A DNA stretch of 64,000 nt. Origin: Ensifer adhaerens. GTDB taxonomy: Bacteria; Pseudomonadota; Alphaproteobacteria; Rhizobiales; Rhizobiaceae. Shown here in pieces: positions 34,994-43,459 of this stretch. The stretch lies in NCBI RefSeq assembly GCF_028993555.1, contig NZ_CP118610.1:2232001-2296000 (forward strand). Reading direction: 5' to 3'. The notes beneath the pieces are model-generated. The model was not told where the DNA came from and searched no databases. It saw only the letters and a program-made list of their open reading frames with translations. How positions within the stretch are numbered: the stretch's first letter is position 1; every line of letters starts with the position of its first letter. The translations under genes were made by a program, and so were the position numbers.

Positions 34994-35173
34994 TCAGGAT
35001 TCGGGCGGCACAAGCAAGCCCGGATTTGTGGGCTGCGCGGCCGCCATTTTGGCGGTTTGGACTACATCTTTCTGCGAAACAGGGACTTGCGGTGTAGAAT
35101 CAACGGCTTTCTGCATCACGCCAACCATCGGGACCTCCGGGTCCGCGATCTTTTGTTCACGTTTTTTTCTCAC
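34994..35173 (-). CDS. Probable small protein in operon with the RecD-like helicase
   Basis: 59 residues from a GTG at 35173, with a stop 11 bases before the helicase ATG. It begins MRKKREQKIADPEVPMVGVM and ends NPGLLVPPES. It is lysine-rich at the front, alanine- and proline-rich at the back, and has no membrane segment. Third-position GC is about 59 percent. Support comes from the tight spacing to the helicase; there is no strong ribosome site. An internal ATG (MVGVM) is an alternative start. No family recognised. Confidence 0.4.
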   Translation of the reverse strand: MRKKREQKIADPEVPMVGVMQKAVDSTPQVPVSQKDVVQTAKMAAAQPTNPGLLVPPES

Positions 35174-35415
35174 AACTTGCGTTTATCATGCAGCCACGGG
35201 CCTTCCCGGCAGAAGTAGTGACATCGCCCACCTCATTTCCGGCCGATAGTCGCTGTGGCACTTTCTTGCCGTGCCCCTTGAATGCAACGCCGCATTGTTG
35301 CTAACGAGCGGGACATTGATGGCGCCACGATCCCGCTGGCGGCTACCATCGCTCGAAGCCCCAACGAGGCAGGCCACGATTGGCCGCTCCCGCCTCTTGG
35401 GGGTCATGCCGGAGA
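35174..35415. other. Divergent gap between the helicase unit and an AbrB-type transporter
   Basis: 242 bp. A T-rich stretch at 35160-35185 is the most promoter-like part for the minus-strand unit. No dyad of note and no gene were seen in the remainder. Confidence 0.4.
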
Positions 35416-36510
35416 ATGCCCGTGACGACCGACAAGCCCAAAGCCTCGTCCTCTCCGGAAAAGGTCGGCATCGGACGGTTGGCGCCGTGGCTGCAATGGT
35501 GCCTGCTTTCGGTCATCTCCCTCCTGCTTGCCACCTGTTTCGAATTCATCGGCATCCCCGCGGGGCTGCTGATGGGGCCGATGCTTGCGGCCGTGCTCGT
35601 CGGCCTGAACGGCGGCACGATCCGCCTGCCGCGCCAACTCTTCTTCTGTGTTCAGTTCATCCTGGCGATGATGATCGCCGGCGCCATGACGCCGGGCATG
35701 CTGGTGACCTTTTCCGGCAACTGGCCGCTGTTCCTCGCGGTGATCCTGTCGGTCATCGCCGTCAGCACGCTGTGCGGCTGGGTGATCACCCGCATGCGCA
35801 TTCTGCCGGGCACGACGGCGATCTGGGGCTCGTCGGCCGGTGCCGCCTCGACGATGCTGTTGATGGCCGATGCCTATGGCGCCGACGCGCGCCTGGTCGC
35901 CTTCATGCAATATCTGCGCGTGATCTTCGTCGCCAGCACCGCGACTGTCGTGGCCCATATGTGGGTCACCGGCGCCGAGGCCGAGCAGACCACGCATTGG
36001 TTCGCGCCGATCGATAGCCTGCTCTTCCTCGAGACGGTCGCCGTCGGACTTGGCGCGGCCCTTGCCGGCCGCTTTCTGCGTGTGCCGGCGGGCGCCTTCC
36101 TGCTGCCGTTTCTCATCGGCGCCGCGCTGAATGTCTCCGGCGTCATGACGACAACGTTGCCGCAATGGCTGCTGGCGCTCTGTTTTGCGCTGCTCGGCTG
36201 GAACATCGGCCTCTGCTTCACCCGCCAGATCCTCATCCACGCACGCCGCGCGCTGGTGCCGACGATCATCTCGATCGTCGTGCTGATCTCCTTTTCCGGC
36301 CTGCTCGCCCTGCTCCTGATCAAGGTCGTCGGCATCGATCCGCTGACCGCCTATCTCGCCACCAGCCCCGGCGGGCTCGATTCGATCGCAGTCATCGCCG
36401 CCTCCAGCAATGTCGACCTCTCCTTCGTCATGGCACTGCAGACCGCCCGCCTCTTGATCATCACCATGATCGGTCCGGCTCTCGCCCGCTTCGTCGCCGA
36501 CCGGGCTTGA
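35416..36510 (+). CDS. AbrB family membrane protein (putative ammonia monooxygenase-type)
   Basis: 364 residues from the ATG at 35416, preceded by GGAGA. About ten helices in two similar halves, as in the AbrB duplication family: LLMGPMLAAVLVGLNGGTIRLP in the first and LRVPAGAFLLPFLIGAALNVSG in the second. The name ammonia monooxygenase in databases is historical and not supported by any cofactor site. Blocks GTTAIWGSSAGAASTMLLMADAYGAD and ATSPGGLDSIAVIAASSNVDLSFV are typical. Likely a transporter of unknown substrate. Confidence 0.85.
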   Translation: MPVTTDKPKASSSPEKVGIGRLAPWLQWCLLSVISLLLATCFEFIGIPAGLLMGPMLAAVLVGLNGGTIRLPRQLFFCVQFILAMMIAGAMTPGMLVTFSGNWPLFLAVILSVIAVSTLCGWVITRMRILPGTTAIWGSSAGAASTMLLMADAYGADARLVAFMQYLRVIFVASTATVVAHMWVTGAEAEQTTHWFAPIDSLLFLETVAVGLGAALAGRFLRVPAGAFLLPFLIGAALNVSGVMTTTLPQWLLALCFALLGWNIGLCFTRQILIHARRALVPTIISIVVLISFSGLLALLLIKVVGIDPLTAYLATSPGGLDSIAVIAASSNVDLSFVMALQTARLLIITMIGPALARFVADRA

Positions 36511-36595
36511 AACCGGCGGCCGAGGGATTGTCGGCCCGGCCTTTCTGCGCAAAAGTCGTACGGGCGCGCTGGCCGACGTTGCGGAAAAATTCCTC

Positions 36596-37042
36596 ATGAA
36601 GACACTTAGGGTTTATGGCCCACCAGAGACGGTGCTCCCGTTCGATCTCCGCGATTTCCTGCAACTCCTGGCTCCCCACTCCCTCAGGGCCTCGTGGCGA
36701 GTTTCGGCGGTAGACACGGGGTATTCCTGGTTCGAAGCCACCGGCCCCGGTGGCGACGTCCTGGAGACGATGGCCCGATCCGGCGAACGGGTCGGCGGCA
36801 AGGACCTCGCTGCTGCCGCCAATGACACCCGCCAGGTGATCTGGGGCGCGTTTTGCGGTTCCCTGCCCACTGCGCCCGACCAGCTCTGGGTCCGCATTCG
36901 CGCGATCGACAGCACGTTCTACGAAGTGACAACGGACGACGAGACAGTCCTTGGAAAGATCGAAGCAACCTTCGATGACGTTCGCCGTTTTGACGAGACC
37001 TGGATGCCGATCCGTGGCGACGGCGATACGGCCTTTGAGTAG
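36596..37042 (+). CDS. Hypothetical protein
   Basis: 148 residues, soluble, mildly acidic. Begins MKTLRVYGPPETVLPFDLRD. Some aromatic-rich strands (YSWFEATGPGGDV, LWVRIRAIDSTFYEVTTDDE) suggest an all-beta or alpha-beta fold. I do not recognise the family. It follows the AbrB-type gene by 85 bp and converges with the LysR gene at 37075. Confidence 0.55.
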   Translation: MKTLRVYGPPETVLPFDLRDFLQLLAPHSLRASWRVSAVDTGYSWFEATGPGGDVLETMARSGERVGGKDLAAAANDTRQVIWGAFCGSLPTAPDQLWVRIRAIDSTFYEVTTDDETVLGKIEATFDDVRRFDETWMPIRGDGDTAFE

Positions 37043-37074
37043 AACCGCCGCATACGGTGGATCACACTGCCCGT

Positions 37075-37965
37075 CTAAACGCTCCCGAACAATGGCGCAT
37101 TGAAACGCGTCAAAGCCACAAGCATCGCCTCTTTCACCAGCCGGACGCGCGGCAGTTCCGCCGACTGCTCGTGGACCAGCATCCAGAGGTCGGATACCAA
37201 TGGCGCCACGTCGGGCAGCAGCGCGACAAAGCCGGCTGCCTCGGCGGCGAATGCGGGTAGCACGGCAAAGCCAAGGCCGTTCCTGACCGCCGCGATCTGC
37301 GCACCAAACGAAGTGAGGCGCATCGCCGGCTGGAGGCCGGGGCACAGGGTTTCGAGCCAGGTCACCATGATCAAATAGGTGAGATCCTCGCTCCAGCCGA
37401 TCACCCGATGACGATGGAGGTCAGCCGGGGCTTCGGGCACGCCGCAGCGGGCGAGATAATCCGGCGCCGCATAGAGCCCGAAAGCGAGAGAGCCGATCTT
37501 GCGCTGGCGATAGTTGCCCTGCTGCGGACGGACAAGACGCAGCACGATATCGGCTTCCTCACCGACAAGCCGCACCGGCCGCACGCTCGAATGCATCTCC
37601 AGCCGGATGCCCGGATGGGCCTGCAGGAAACCGGCCAGCCCCGGCAACAACACCTCCTGCCCGAGCAACTCGGGCACGTCGATGCGCACGGGTCCTGCGA
37701 GATCGCTGTCCTTCTCGCGTGCCGCGCGCTCGAAGACGCGCATCTGCGCCTCGGCCCGCTCGGCCGGCGCCAGGAGGTCCTCGCCCGCCGGCGTCAGGTC
37801 ATAACCGTCGCGATGCGACCGAAAGAGCTTGACCTCCAGCGCCGCCTCCAGTGCCTCGATCCGGCGCGAAACGGTCGACGCGCTGACGCCAAGTCTGGCG
37901 GAGGCAGCACTAAGCGACCGCGCATTGGCGACGGCCAGAAAGAACTTCAGATCATTCCAGTCCAT
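37075..37965 (-). CDS. LysR family transcriptional regulator
   Basis: 296 residues from the ATG at 37965. The HTH is MDWNDLKFFLAVANARSLSAASARLGVSASTVSRRIEALEAALEVKLFRS, followed by the effector domain. The MDWNDLRYFLAV-type start is characteristic of a subgroup that controls divergent oxidoreductases. It faces the quinone oxidoreductase gene across 95 bp, with a dyad right before its own start. Confidence 0.9.
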   Translation of the reverse strand: MDWNDLKFFLAVANARSLSAASARLGVSASTVSRRIEALEAALEVKLFRSHRDGYDLTPAGEDLLAPAERAEAQMRVFERAAREKDSDLAGPVRIDVPELLGQEVLLPGLAGFLQAHPGIRLEMHSSVRPVRLVGEEADIVLRLVRPQQGNYRQRKIGSLAFGLYAAPDYLARCGVPEAPADLHRHRVIGWSEDLTYLIMVTWLETLCPGLQPAMRLTSFGAQIAAVRNGLGFAVLPAFAAEAAGFVALLPDVAPLVSDLWMLVHEQSAELPRVRLVKEAMLVALTRFNAPLFGSV

Positions 37966-37969
37966 TTTC

Positions 37970-37985
37970 TTTCCATTTTTGGAAA
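37970..37985. promoter_or_regulatory. Candidate operator, TTTCCA-TTTT-TGGAAA
   Basis: A perfect 6-bp dyad with a 4-base spacer begins five bases upstream of the LysR start and is 76 bp before the divergent quinone oxidoreductase. It overlaps the ribosome-binding zone of the lysR gene, which fits autorepression. Confidence 0.5.
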
Positions 37986-38060
37986 ATCGGATTGCGGAAA
38001 GGTTTCTCGACCGGCGCTGAAAAATCAAGCAGATTCCACAAATCCCCTGGAGAGAACAGC

Positions 38061-39044
38061 ATGACCATCAAGACCGAAGCCTTCCAATTTTCCGAATTTG
38101 GCACGCCAGAGGTGCTCGCTTTTAAAACCGGGGCGTTGGCCGACCCCGCGCCGGGCGAAATCCAGATCCGCCACCTCGCGATCGGCGTGAACTATATCGA
38201 CGTCTATCATCGCCTCGGCACCTCACCCCTCCCGCTGCCGAGCGGCCTCGGCGTCGAAGGCGTCGGCATCGTCACCGCACTTGGCGAAGGGGTGACGGGG
38301 TTTGCCGTCGGCCAACGCATCGCCTATGTCGGCGGCCCGCCCGGCGCCTATGCCACCCACCGCAACCTGCCCGCCGCACGGGCGCTGGCGCTGCCCGACG
38401 CGCTGGACAGCCAGGAGGTCGCAGCACTCGTCTTCAAGGGGCTGACCGTCGAGTATCTGATCCGCCGCTGTTTTCCGGTGAAACGCGGCGACACGGTGCT
38501 GTTTCATGCGGCAGCCGGCGGCGTCGGCTCGATCGCCTGCCAATGGCTCAACCACCTCGGCGCGACGATCATCGGCACGGTCAGTTCCGCCGAAAAGGCC
38601 GGGATCGCCCGCGCCAACGGCTGCGATCATGTGGTCCTCTATACCGAAGAGGATTTTCAGGCGCGCGTCACCGAGATCACCGGCGGCAAGGGTGTCGATG
38701 TCGTCTATGATTCCGTCGGCGCCGAAACCTTCGCCAAATCCCTCGATTGCCTGCGCCCGCGCGGCACGCTGGTGTCCTTCGGCGCCTCCTCCGGCCCGGT
38801 GCCGCCGCTTGACGTCTCCTCGCTTGCGGCCAAGGGCTCGCTCTATGCCACCCGCCCCTCGATCGCGCACTACACCGCAGACCGAAGGGAATATGAGACG
38901 GCGGCACGAGACCTGTTTGGCGCGATCCAGGCAGGGACCGTTCGCGCCTCCGCCATCACCACCTATCCGCTGCCCGAAGCGCGCAAGGCGCACGAGGACC
39001 TGGAGGCCCGTCGCACGACGGGGTCCGCGGTTCTGCTGCCCTGA
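38061..39044 (+). CDS. Zinc-free quinone oxidoreductase (MDR family)
   Basis: 327 residues from the ATG at 38061, with GGAGAG 9-10 bases upstream. Qor features: LAIGVNYIDVYHRLG, LPSGLGVEGVGIVTALGEGV, and the NADPH motif VLFHAAAGGVGSIACQWLNHLGA. There are no zinc-binding cysteines. VDVVYDSVGAETFAKSLDCLRPRGTLVSFGASSG completes the domain. Reduces quinones with NADPH, probably in stress defence; the divergent LysR gene is the likely regulator. Confidence 0.9.
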   Translation: MTIKTEAFQFSEFGTPEVLAFKTGALADPAPGEIQIRHLAIGVNYIDVYHRLGTSPLPLPSGLGVEGVGIVTALGEGVTGFAVGQRIAYVGGPPGAYATHRNLPAARALALPDALDSQEVAALVFKGLTVEYLIRRCFPVKRGDTVLFHAAAGGVGSIACQWLNHLGATIIGTVSSAEKAGIARANGCDHVVLYTEEDFQARVTEITGGKGVDVVYDSVGAETFAKSLDCLRPRGTLVSFGASSGPVPPLDVSSLAAKGSLYATRPSIAHYTADRREYETAARDLFGAIQAGTVRASAITTYPLPEARKAHEDLEARRTTGSAVLLP

Positions 39045-39300
39045 ACCGACGGCTACTTCCAGCCTATCACCGTCCTTTTGCCGGCCGCGCGATCGTCGAT
39101 CGAGCGGCCGGTCGCTTCGCTTGCTCCGGTTCCGGCAGCGAAATGGCGGAACCGAAACAGCCACCAGTTTTCCGGGAATAAATCCCCCACGCACTGTGTC
39201 TCATGGCTGGATCTGCAAGCATGCGGCTCTTGCGGAACGGGACGAGGAGGCATCCGCCCGTTTCCGGATAGGAAAATCATCTTGAGGAAGGATAATTGCC

Positions 39301-39678
39301 ATGAGAACGTTTCCATTGACGATCGCCATGCTCCTTGCCGCCAGCGCCGTGGCTTTTGCCGCACCGCCGGTCAAGGAAGTCGAATCGGCCAAGGGCAAGG
39401 TGCTGGCCGGTGAAAACGGCATGACGCTCTATACCTACAAGGACGACCATGGCGGCAAATCCAGTTGCTACGACGCCTGCGCCACGAACTGGCCGCCTTT
39501 CCTGGCGGAAGCCAGCGCCAAGGCAGACGGCGCCTATACGGTCGTCGAGCGCAAGGACGGCAAGAAGCAATGGGCCAAGGACGGCATGCCGCTCTATTTC
39601 TTCGTCAAGGACAAGAAGATGGGTGACATTACCGGCGACGGTATGAAGAAGGGCGAATGGAATGTCGCCAAGCCGTAA
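39301..39678 (+). CDS. Secreted repeat protein (Lipoprotein_15/COG4315 family)
   Basis: 125 residues with a Sec signal peptide (MRTFPLTIAMLLAASAVAFA, cleavage after AFA). Two copies of the family repeat follow: LAGENGMTLYTYKDDHGGKSSCYDACATNWPPF, and a shorter KQWAKDGMPLYFFVKDKKMGDITGDG. There is no lipobox cysteine. The gene overlaps the sigma factor gene by 17 bases, so the product may act with or be controlled by that ECF system at the cell envelope. Confidence 0.85.
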   Translation: MRTFPLTIAMLLAASAVAFAAPPVKEVESAKGKVLAGENGMTLYTYKDDHGGKSSCYDACATNWPPFLAEASAKADGAYTVVERKDGKKQWAKDGMPLYFFVKDKKMGDITGDGMKKGEWNVAKP

Positions 39679-40216
39679 TGGCGGAGATGCGGATGTGGGG
39701 GCAAATGGCCCCCCATCCGACCGGTTCGAGGAAGATGTGCTGGCCCTGGTGCCGGCGCTGCGACGCTATGCGCGCAGCCTCGTGCGCTCGGATCCGGATG
39801 GCGAGGACCTGTTGCAGGATTGCGTGGAGAAGGTGCTTTCGCGCCGCGCGCAATGGCGCGGCGTCAACCTGCGCGCCTGGGCCTTCACCATCATGACCAA
39901 TCTCGGACGCAACCGGCACCGCTACCTCTCCATGCACCCGCAGGTGGCGCTGGATGAGGATCTGGGGCTGGAGGCGGAGAACCGCGAAAGCGACCCTCTC
40001 GAACGCTCCAAGCTCGAGCGGGCGCTGAACGGCCTTTCCTCGGAAAACCGTTCGGTGCTGATGCTCGTGGTGATCGAGGGGTACCGCTACCAGGACGTGG
40101 CCGAGATGATGGCCATTCCGATCGGCACTGTGATGTCGCGGCTGTCACGCGCCCGGCGCCAGCTTGCCGAAGCCATGAAGGACGATAATGTGATCAGCAT
40201 GCGGAGACCGAAATGA
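39662..40216 (+). CDS. ECF-type RNA polymerase sigma factor
   Basis: 184 residues. Region 2 reads VPALRRYARSLVRSDPDGEDLLQDCVEKVLSRRAQW, with NLRAWAFTIMTNLGRNRHR. Region 4 is LNGLSSENRSVLMLVVIEGYRYQDVAEMMAIPIGTVMSRLSRARRQL. It starts inside the secreted protein gene and overlaps the anti-sigma gene by four bases (ATGA), so the three form one coupled operon. An in-frame GTG at 39695 is a possible alternative start. Confidence 0.9.
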   Translation: MSPSRNGGDADVGANGPPSDRFEEDVLALVPALRRYARSLVRSDPDGEDLLQDCVEKVLSRRAQWRGVNLRAWAFTIMTNLGRNRHRYLSMHPQVALDEDLGLEAENRESDPLERSKLERALNGLSSENRSVLMLVVIEGYRYQDVAEMMAIPIGTVMSRLSRARRQLAEAMKDDNVISMRRPK

Positions 40217-41049
40217 CGGAAGATCCCAACACCGTCTCCGAAGACGATCTGCACGCCTATGTCGACGGTTTCGTGACCCCACGGGAACGCGAACGGATCG
40301 AGCAATGGCTGGAGAGCAACCCCGCACGCGCCGAAGAAGTCCGGCAATGGCAGGCGCAGGCAGTGGACCTTCGGGCGCTCTTCGCCGGCTACGCCCACAG
40401 CGACACACGTGACCGCGCCTTGCTCTCGAAAAGCAGCGGCACCGAACTTCTGCAGCCGAACCCGGACAAGGAAACACGATCCGCCGGCGGCCGTCTGCGC
40501 GCCATTGCCGCCGGTCTCGCCCTCTTTGCCGCTGGCGGACTGACCGGCCTCTATGCACCCTCGCTGTTTTCGATCGATGCCGGCAGCCGGCCGATCGAGA
40601 CCGCCGACAGCCTGCCGCGGCAGGCGCAATCCGCCTTCCTGGTCTATGCCAGCGAGGTACGCCACGCCGTCGAGGTCGGTGCCGACGAGCAGAGCCATCT
40701 CGCCACCTGGCTGGGAAAACGCCTCGACCATCCGCTGACGATCCCCGATCTCTCCTCGCTCGGCTTCTCGCTGGTCGGAGGGCGGCTGCTGCCGGTCAAT
40801 GGCAAGGCGGGCGCGATGTTCATGTATGAGGATGGCACCGGACGCAGGCTCACGGTCCTTCTCGGCCGCAACGACGACAACCGCGAGACCAGTTTCCGCA
40901 TCGACGAGAACGACGGCGTCGAGACCTTCTACTGGATTGACGGGCCGATCGGCTACGCCGTCACCGGCGAGGTGCCGCGCAGCCTTTTGCAGCAGGTGGC
41001 CGACGAGTGCTACCGCCAGTTCGACAAGAGCGAGGCGACCAGGAGTTGA
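40213..41049 (+). CDS. Anti-sigma factor (membrane-anchored)
   Basis: 278 residues. The N-terminal cytoplasmic part, EDDLHAYVDGFVTPRERERIEQWLESNPARAEEVRQWQ, is the usual anti-sigma helix bundle but lacks the HxxxCxxC zinc motif. One helix (about 95-115, IAAGLALFAAGGLTGLYA) precedes a periplasmic domain of some 160 residues with FSLVGGRLLPVNGKAGAMFMYED. It should hold the adjacent sigma factor inactive until an envelope signal releases it. Confidence 0.9.
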   Translation: MTEDPNTVSEDDLHAYVDGFVTPRERERIEQWLESNPARAEEVRQWQAQAVDLRALFAGYAHSDTRDRALLSKSSGTELLQPNPDKETRSAGGRLRAIAAGLALFAAGGLTGLYAPSLFSIDAGSRPIETADSLPRQAQSAFLVYASEVRHAVEVGADEQSHLATWLGKRLDHPLTIPDLSSLGFSLVGGRLLPVNGKAGAMFMYEDGTGRRLTVLLGRNDDNRETSFRIDENDGVETFYWIDGPIGYAVTGEVPRSLLQQVADECYRQFDKSEATRS

Positions 41050-41085
41050 GATGGCGGCACGCCCTCTTGGGCGCGCTCCTCCCGA

Positions 41086-41931
41086 TCAGAAAAAGCCGAG
41101 CAGCTTGTAGCGGGTCTTGCGGCGCGCATCGTTCCAGAACATGCGGAACAGCAGGAACTTCTTCCACGGCGACATCGGCGGCAGCTTGTCCTTCAGCCGG
41201 TAGCAGCCGACCGTATAGTCCCAGCGCTGCGAGAACTTTTCCCGGAAGGTCTTTGCACCATAGCGCTGTTGTGATCCCGATCCCTCGATGAAGTGAAATT
41301 CGGGCCCCTCCACATAGGCGACGAGATCGCGCACCACGAACTCCGTGACGATGTAGGAGGCGCCGGTCCAGGGATAGCTGAACTCCGCATAGCGCCGGAG
41401 CAGGATCTCCAGGCTGCCTTGCGAGCGGTAGATGCCGTACACCCATTCGGACGGATAACTCAGATTGCGCGGGATGTTGCCGTCGCGCACGCGCTGGGCA
41501 AAATCGAAGACATCGCGGTTGGGGCTGGCAAGGCGCCCCTTGCCGTCTTTGAACCGCCTGACGTCCGAAACTCCGAGCAGCTTGGTCTTGTCCGCGTCCA
41601 GGGCGGCAACGAGGCGCGACAGATAGTCGAGCGTCGAAAAGTCGTCGCAAGCCCTGAGGCAGAAATATTCGCCGAGTTCGGTGCCGAGGTGGAAGCACTT
41701 GAGGAAGTTGTCGTCGGCCTTGAGATGCACCTCGTTCTCGATCACCTCGAAACGAGGATCCTTCGCGGCGAAAGCCCTGGCGATCTCCAGCGAACCATCG
41801 GTCGACCTGTTCTCGACGATGATGGCGCGAAAATCCTTAAGATCCTGATCCGCGATGCACTGCAGGCACTTTTCCAGGGTCTTCGCACCATTGAAGACCG
41901 GAAACAGAACGACGAGTTTCGCCTTCTCCAT
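41086..41931 (-). CDS. Family 2 glycosyltransferase
   Basis: 281 residues from the ATG at 41931. The GT-A fold begins KLVVLFPVFNGAKTLEKCLQCIADQDLKDFRAIIVENRSTDGSLEIA, and the DXD-type site is probably LRACDDFSTLDYLSRL. The C-terminal half has no membrane helix. It follows another GT2-like gene by 31 bases on the same strand, so both may build the same glycan. The acceptor is unknown. A GTG at 41937 is the alternative start. Confidence 0.85.
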   Translation of the reverse strand: MEKAKLVVLFPVFNGAKTLEKCLQCIADQDLKDFRAIIVENRSTDGSLEIARAFAAKDPRFEVIENEVHLKADDNFLKCFHLGTELGEYFCLRACDDFSTLDYLSRLVAALDADKTKLLGVSDVRRFKDGKGRLASPNRDVFDFAQRVRDGNIPRNLSYPSEWVYGIYRSQGSLEILLRRYAEFSYPWTGASYIVTEFVVRDLVAYVEGPEFHFIEGSGSQQRYGAKTFREKFSQRWDYTVGCYRLKDKLPPMSPWKKFLLFRMFWNDARRKTRYKLLGFF

Positions 41932-41962
41932 TCTCACTCCAAGCTATTTGCCGAGCGGCGCT

Positions 41963-43006
41963 TCAGGCGCGCTCAAGCCGCGTTATAAATCCGAGATCCA
42001 GCAATTGCCGGGATCCGGTGAAGCGCACCGAAACATCCGAGGTCAACTGCAGACCGCCGGCGTTTGCGATGTTCTCCTTGATCTTCACATAGACGGAGGA
42101 GGCATCGAAATACTGCCCGCCTGCCGCGGCCGCATCGACGACCTCGGCATAATCGGCAAAGAACTTGAAATGCAGCAGCACGCCCATGGCAGCCGGAAAA
42201 TTCCGGTCATAGGGCAAGGGCTGATGGATGCTGGGGCCAAAACAGCACTCGCCATCCCAGAACAGCACCGGATACTTGACCATCTCCAGGTCGGTTCCGA
42301 ACTTGCGATAGCGCGGCCCACCCTTGACGCTGAAGGCCCGCTTCATCGCATGCATGGTGTAGCCGGTGGCATCGAAATGATCGGCAATCTCCCAAGGAGC
42401 CTGCTGCTTCAGATTTTCGACGTCGGCGCGCTCGAGATCAACAGGATACATGTCGAGCATGGGGGCGAGCATGCGGCGGGCGCCCATGCGCTCCAGCGCC
42501 GGGATGAGCCACTTCAGTCCGCGTTCCTCGTAGCCGTCATAGACGAGATACTCGTCGGAATCGACATTGACGTACCATCGACCAGTGCCGTAGCGCTCGA
42601 ACAGCGTTTCCCGCCACTCGCGCCCGCGCCGCGCCTCCTTGAAACGCACGATCGACGACCAGACGTCGACATCCGGCTGCGCCACCAGATATTCACGCGT
42701 ACCGTCGGACGAGACGTCGTCGATGCAGATGAAGCGTGTCACCCCGAGCTTGCGGTAATGCGTCAGGAACGACGGCATCAGTTTGAGGTCGTTGTGGGTG
42801 ATGAACATCAACGGGATATCGTCGGACGACAAGGTTGCCGGCCCCCGCGCGTTCAGGCACGTCAATTCGTGCCGGCGCTTCTTCTTCCTCTCCCGCCGGG
42901 CCATCCTTTTGGTTTCCAGCCATGTGCTGAGGCGTTCGAGCGGCGTTCTCCTGAACATCTCCGCGGCCGCCTCCATGGAGGAAAAAGGATATCGAGTTTC
43001 GCCCAC
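41963..43006 (-). CDS. Glycosyltransferase family 2-like protein
   Basis: 347 residues. After a basic 55-residue N-terminal region (RRERKKKRRHELTC), the Glyco_tranf_2_4-type domain reads LMFITHNDLKLMPSFLTHYRKLGVTRFICIDDVSSDGTREYL, then WYVNVDSDEYLVYDGYEERG with the DSDE metal site. Such proteins sit in exopolysaccharide or lipopolysaccharide clusters, but no other surface glycan genes are near. Forms a pair with the GT2 gene at 41086; 92 bp from the nitrile hydratase accessory gene. Confidence 0.8.
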   Translation of the reverse strand: MGETRYPFSSMEAAAEMFRRTPLERLSTWLETKRMARRERKKKRRHELTCLNARGPATLSSDDIPLMFITHNDLKLMPSFLTHYRKLGVTRFICIDDVSSDGTREYLVAQPDVDVWSSIVRFKEARRGREWRETLFERYGTGRWYVNVDSDEYLVYDGYEERGLKWLIPALERMGARRMLAPMLDMYPVDLERADVENLKQQAPWEIADHFDATGYTMHAMKRAFSVKGGPRYRKFGTDLEMVKYPVLFWDGECCFGPSIHQPLPYDRNFPAAMGVLLHFKFFADYAEVVDAAAAGGQYFDASSVYVKIKENIANAGGLQLTSDVSVRFTGSRQLLDLGFITRLERA

Positions 43007-43098
43007 GGCAAGCTCCGGATCGTTTGGATGAGCAGCCTCTACGTGAAAAACCCTCTACGATCAACTTGCGAAGGCCCTCCGGATCGGAGCCTTCGCAG

Positions 43099-43458
43099 TC
43101 AGGGTCGCTCAGGATCGTTGGCGAGCATGATCGGCTGTCCGTGCGGCGTCGCTTCAGCCGCCCGCTGCCAGCTCAGCGTCAAATCTTCAAGCTCGCGGCC
43201 GGAGGCAAGCGAAAGCTCGGTGACAAGGCGCGAAAGTGCGGCCACCCAGCAATCATAATAGTCGCTGGCATCCGCCTTGCGTCCGGGCTTGTAGAGTTCG
43301 GCCGACAGCGCCTCGGCCCATTCCGGCCACGAGAATACGCCCTTTTCATGCAGGCGAACGGTCATGGCGAAGGCGTTCGCCTGCCAGGGTTCGGCAAAGA
43401 CCGGATCACCCTCCGGCGATTTCGGCAGTTCGGCCGAGGCAACGAGCGGCGACGTCAC
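43099..43458 (-). CDS. Nitrile hydratase accessory protein (P14K-like)
   Basis: 119 residues from a GTG at 43458, one base after the nthB stop; an ATG at 43494 inside nthB gives 131. The family core is GDPVFAEPWQANAFAMTVRLHEKGVFSWPEWAEALSAEL, then DYYDCWVAALSRLV, and TPHGQPIMLAND at the end. Such proteins deliver cobalt and the matured alpha subunit to the enzyme (self-subunit swapping in Co-type systems). It resembles a truncated beta subunit, as expected. Confidence 0.85.
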   Translation of the reverse strand: MTSPLVASAELPKSPEGDPVFAEPWQANAFAMTVRLHEKGVFSWPEWAEALSAELYKPGRKADASDYYDCWVAALSRLVTELSLASGRELEDLTLSWQRAAEATPHGQPIMLANDPERP

Positions 43459-43459
43459 C

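Noticed and set aside
35404..36597. 397-residue open frame antisense to the AbrB-type transporter
   Set aside because: Asp/Arg/Gln-rich product without hydrophobic order; a shadow of the membrane protein.
39234..39262. EcfG/RpoE-like promoter GGAAC ... CGTT upstream of the secreted repeat protein
   Set aside because: The spacer is 20 bases, outside the 16-17 expected for the rhizobial general stress sigma factor.
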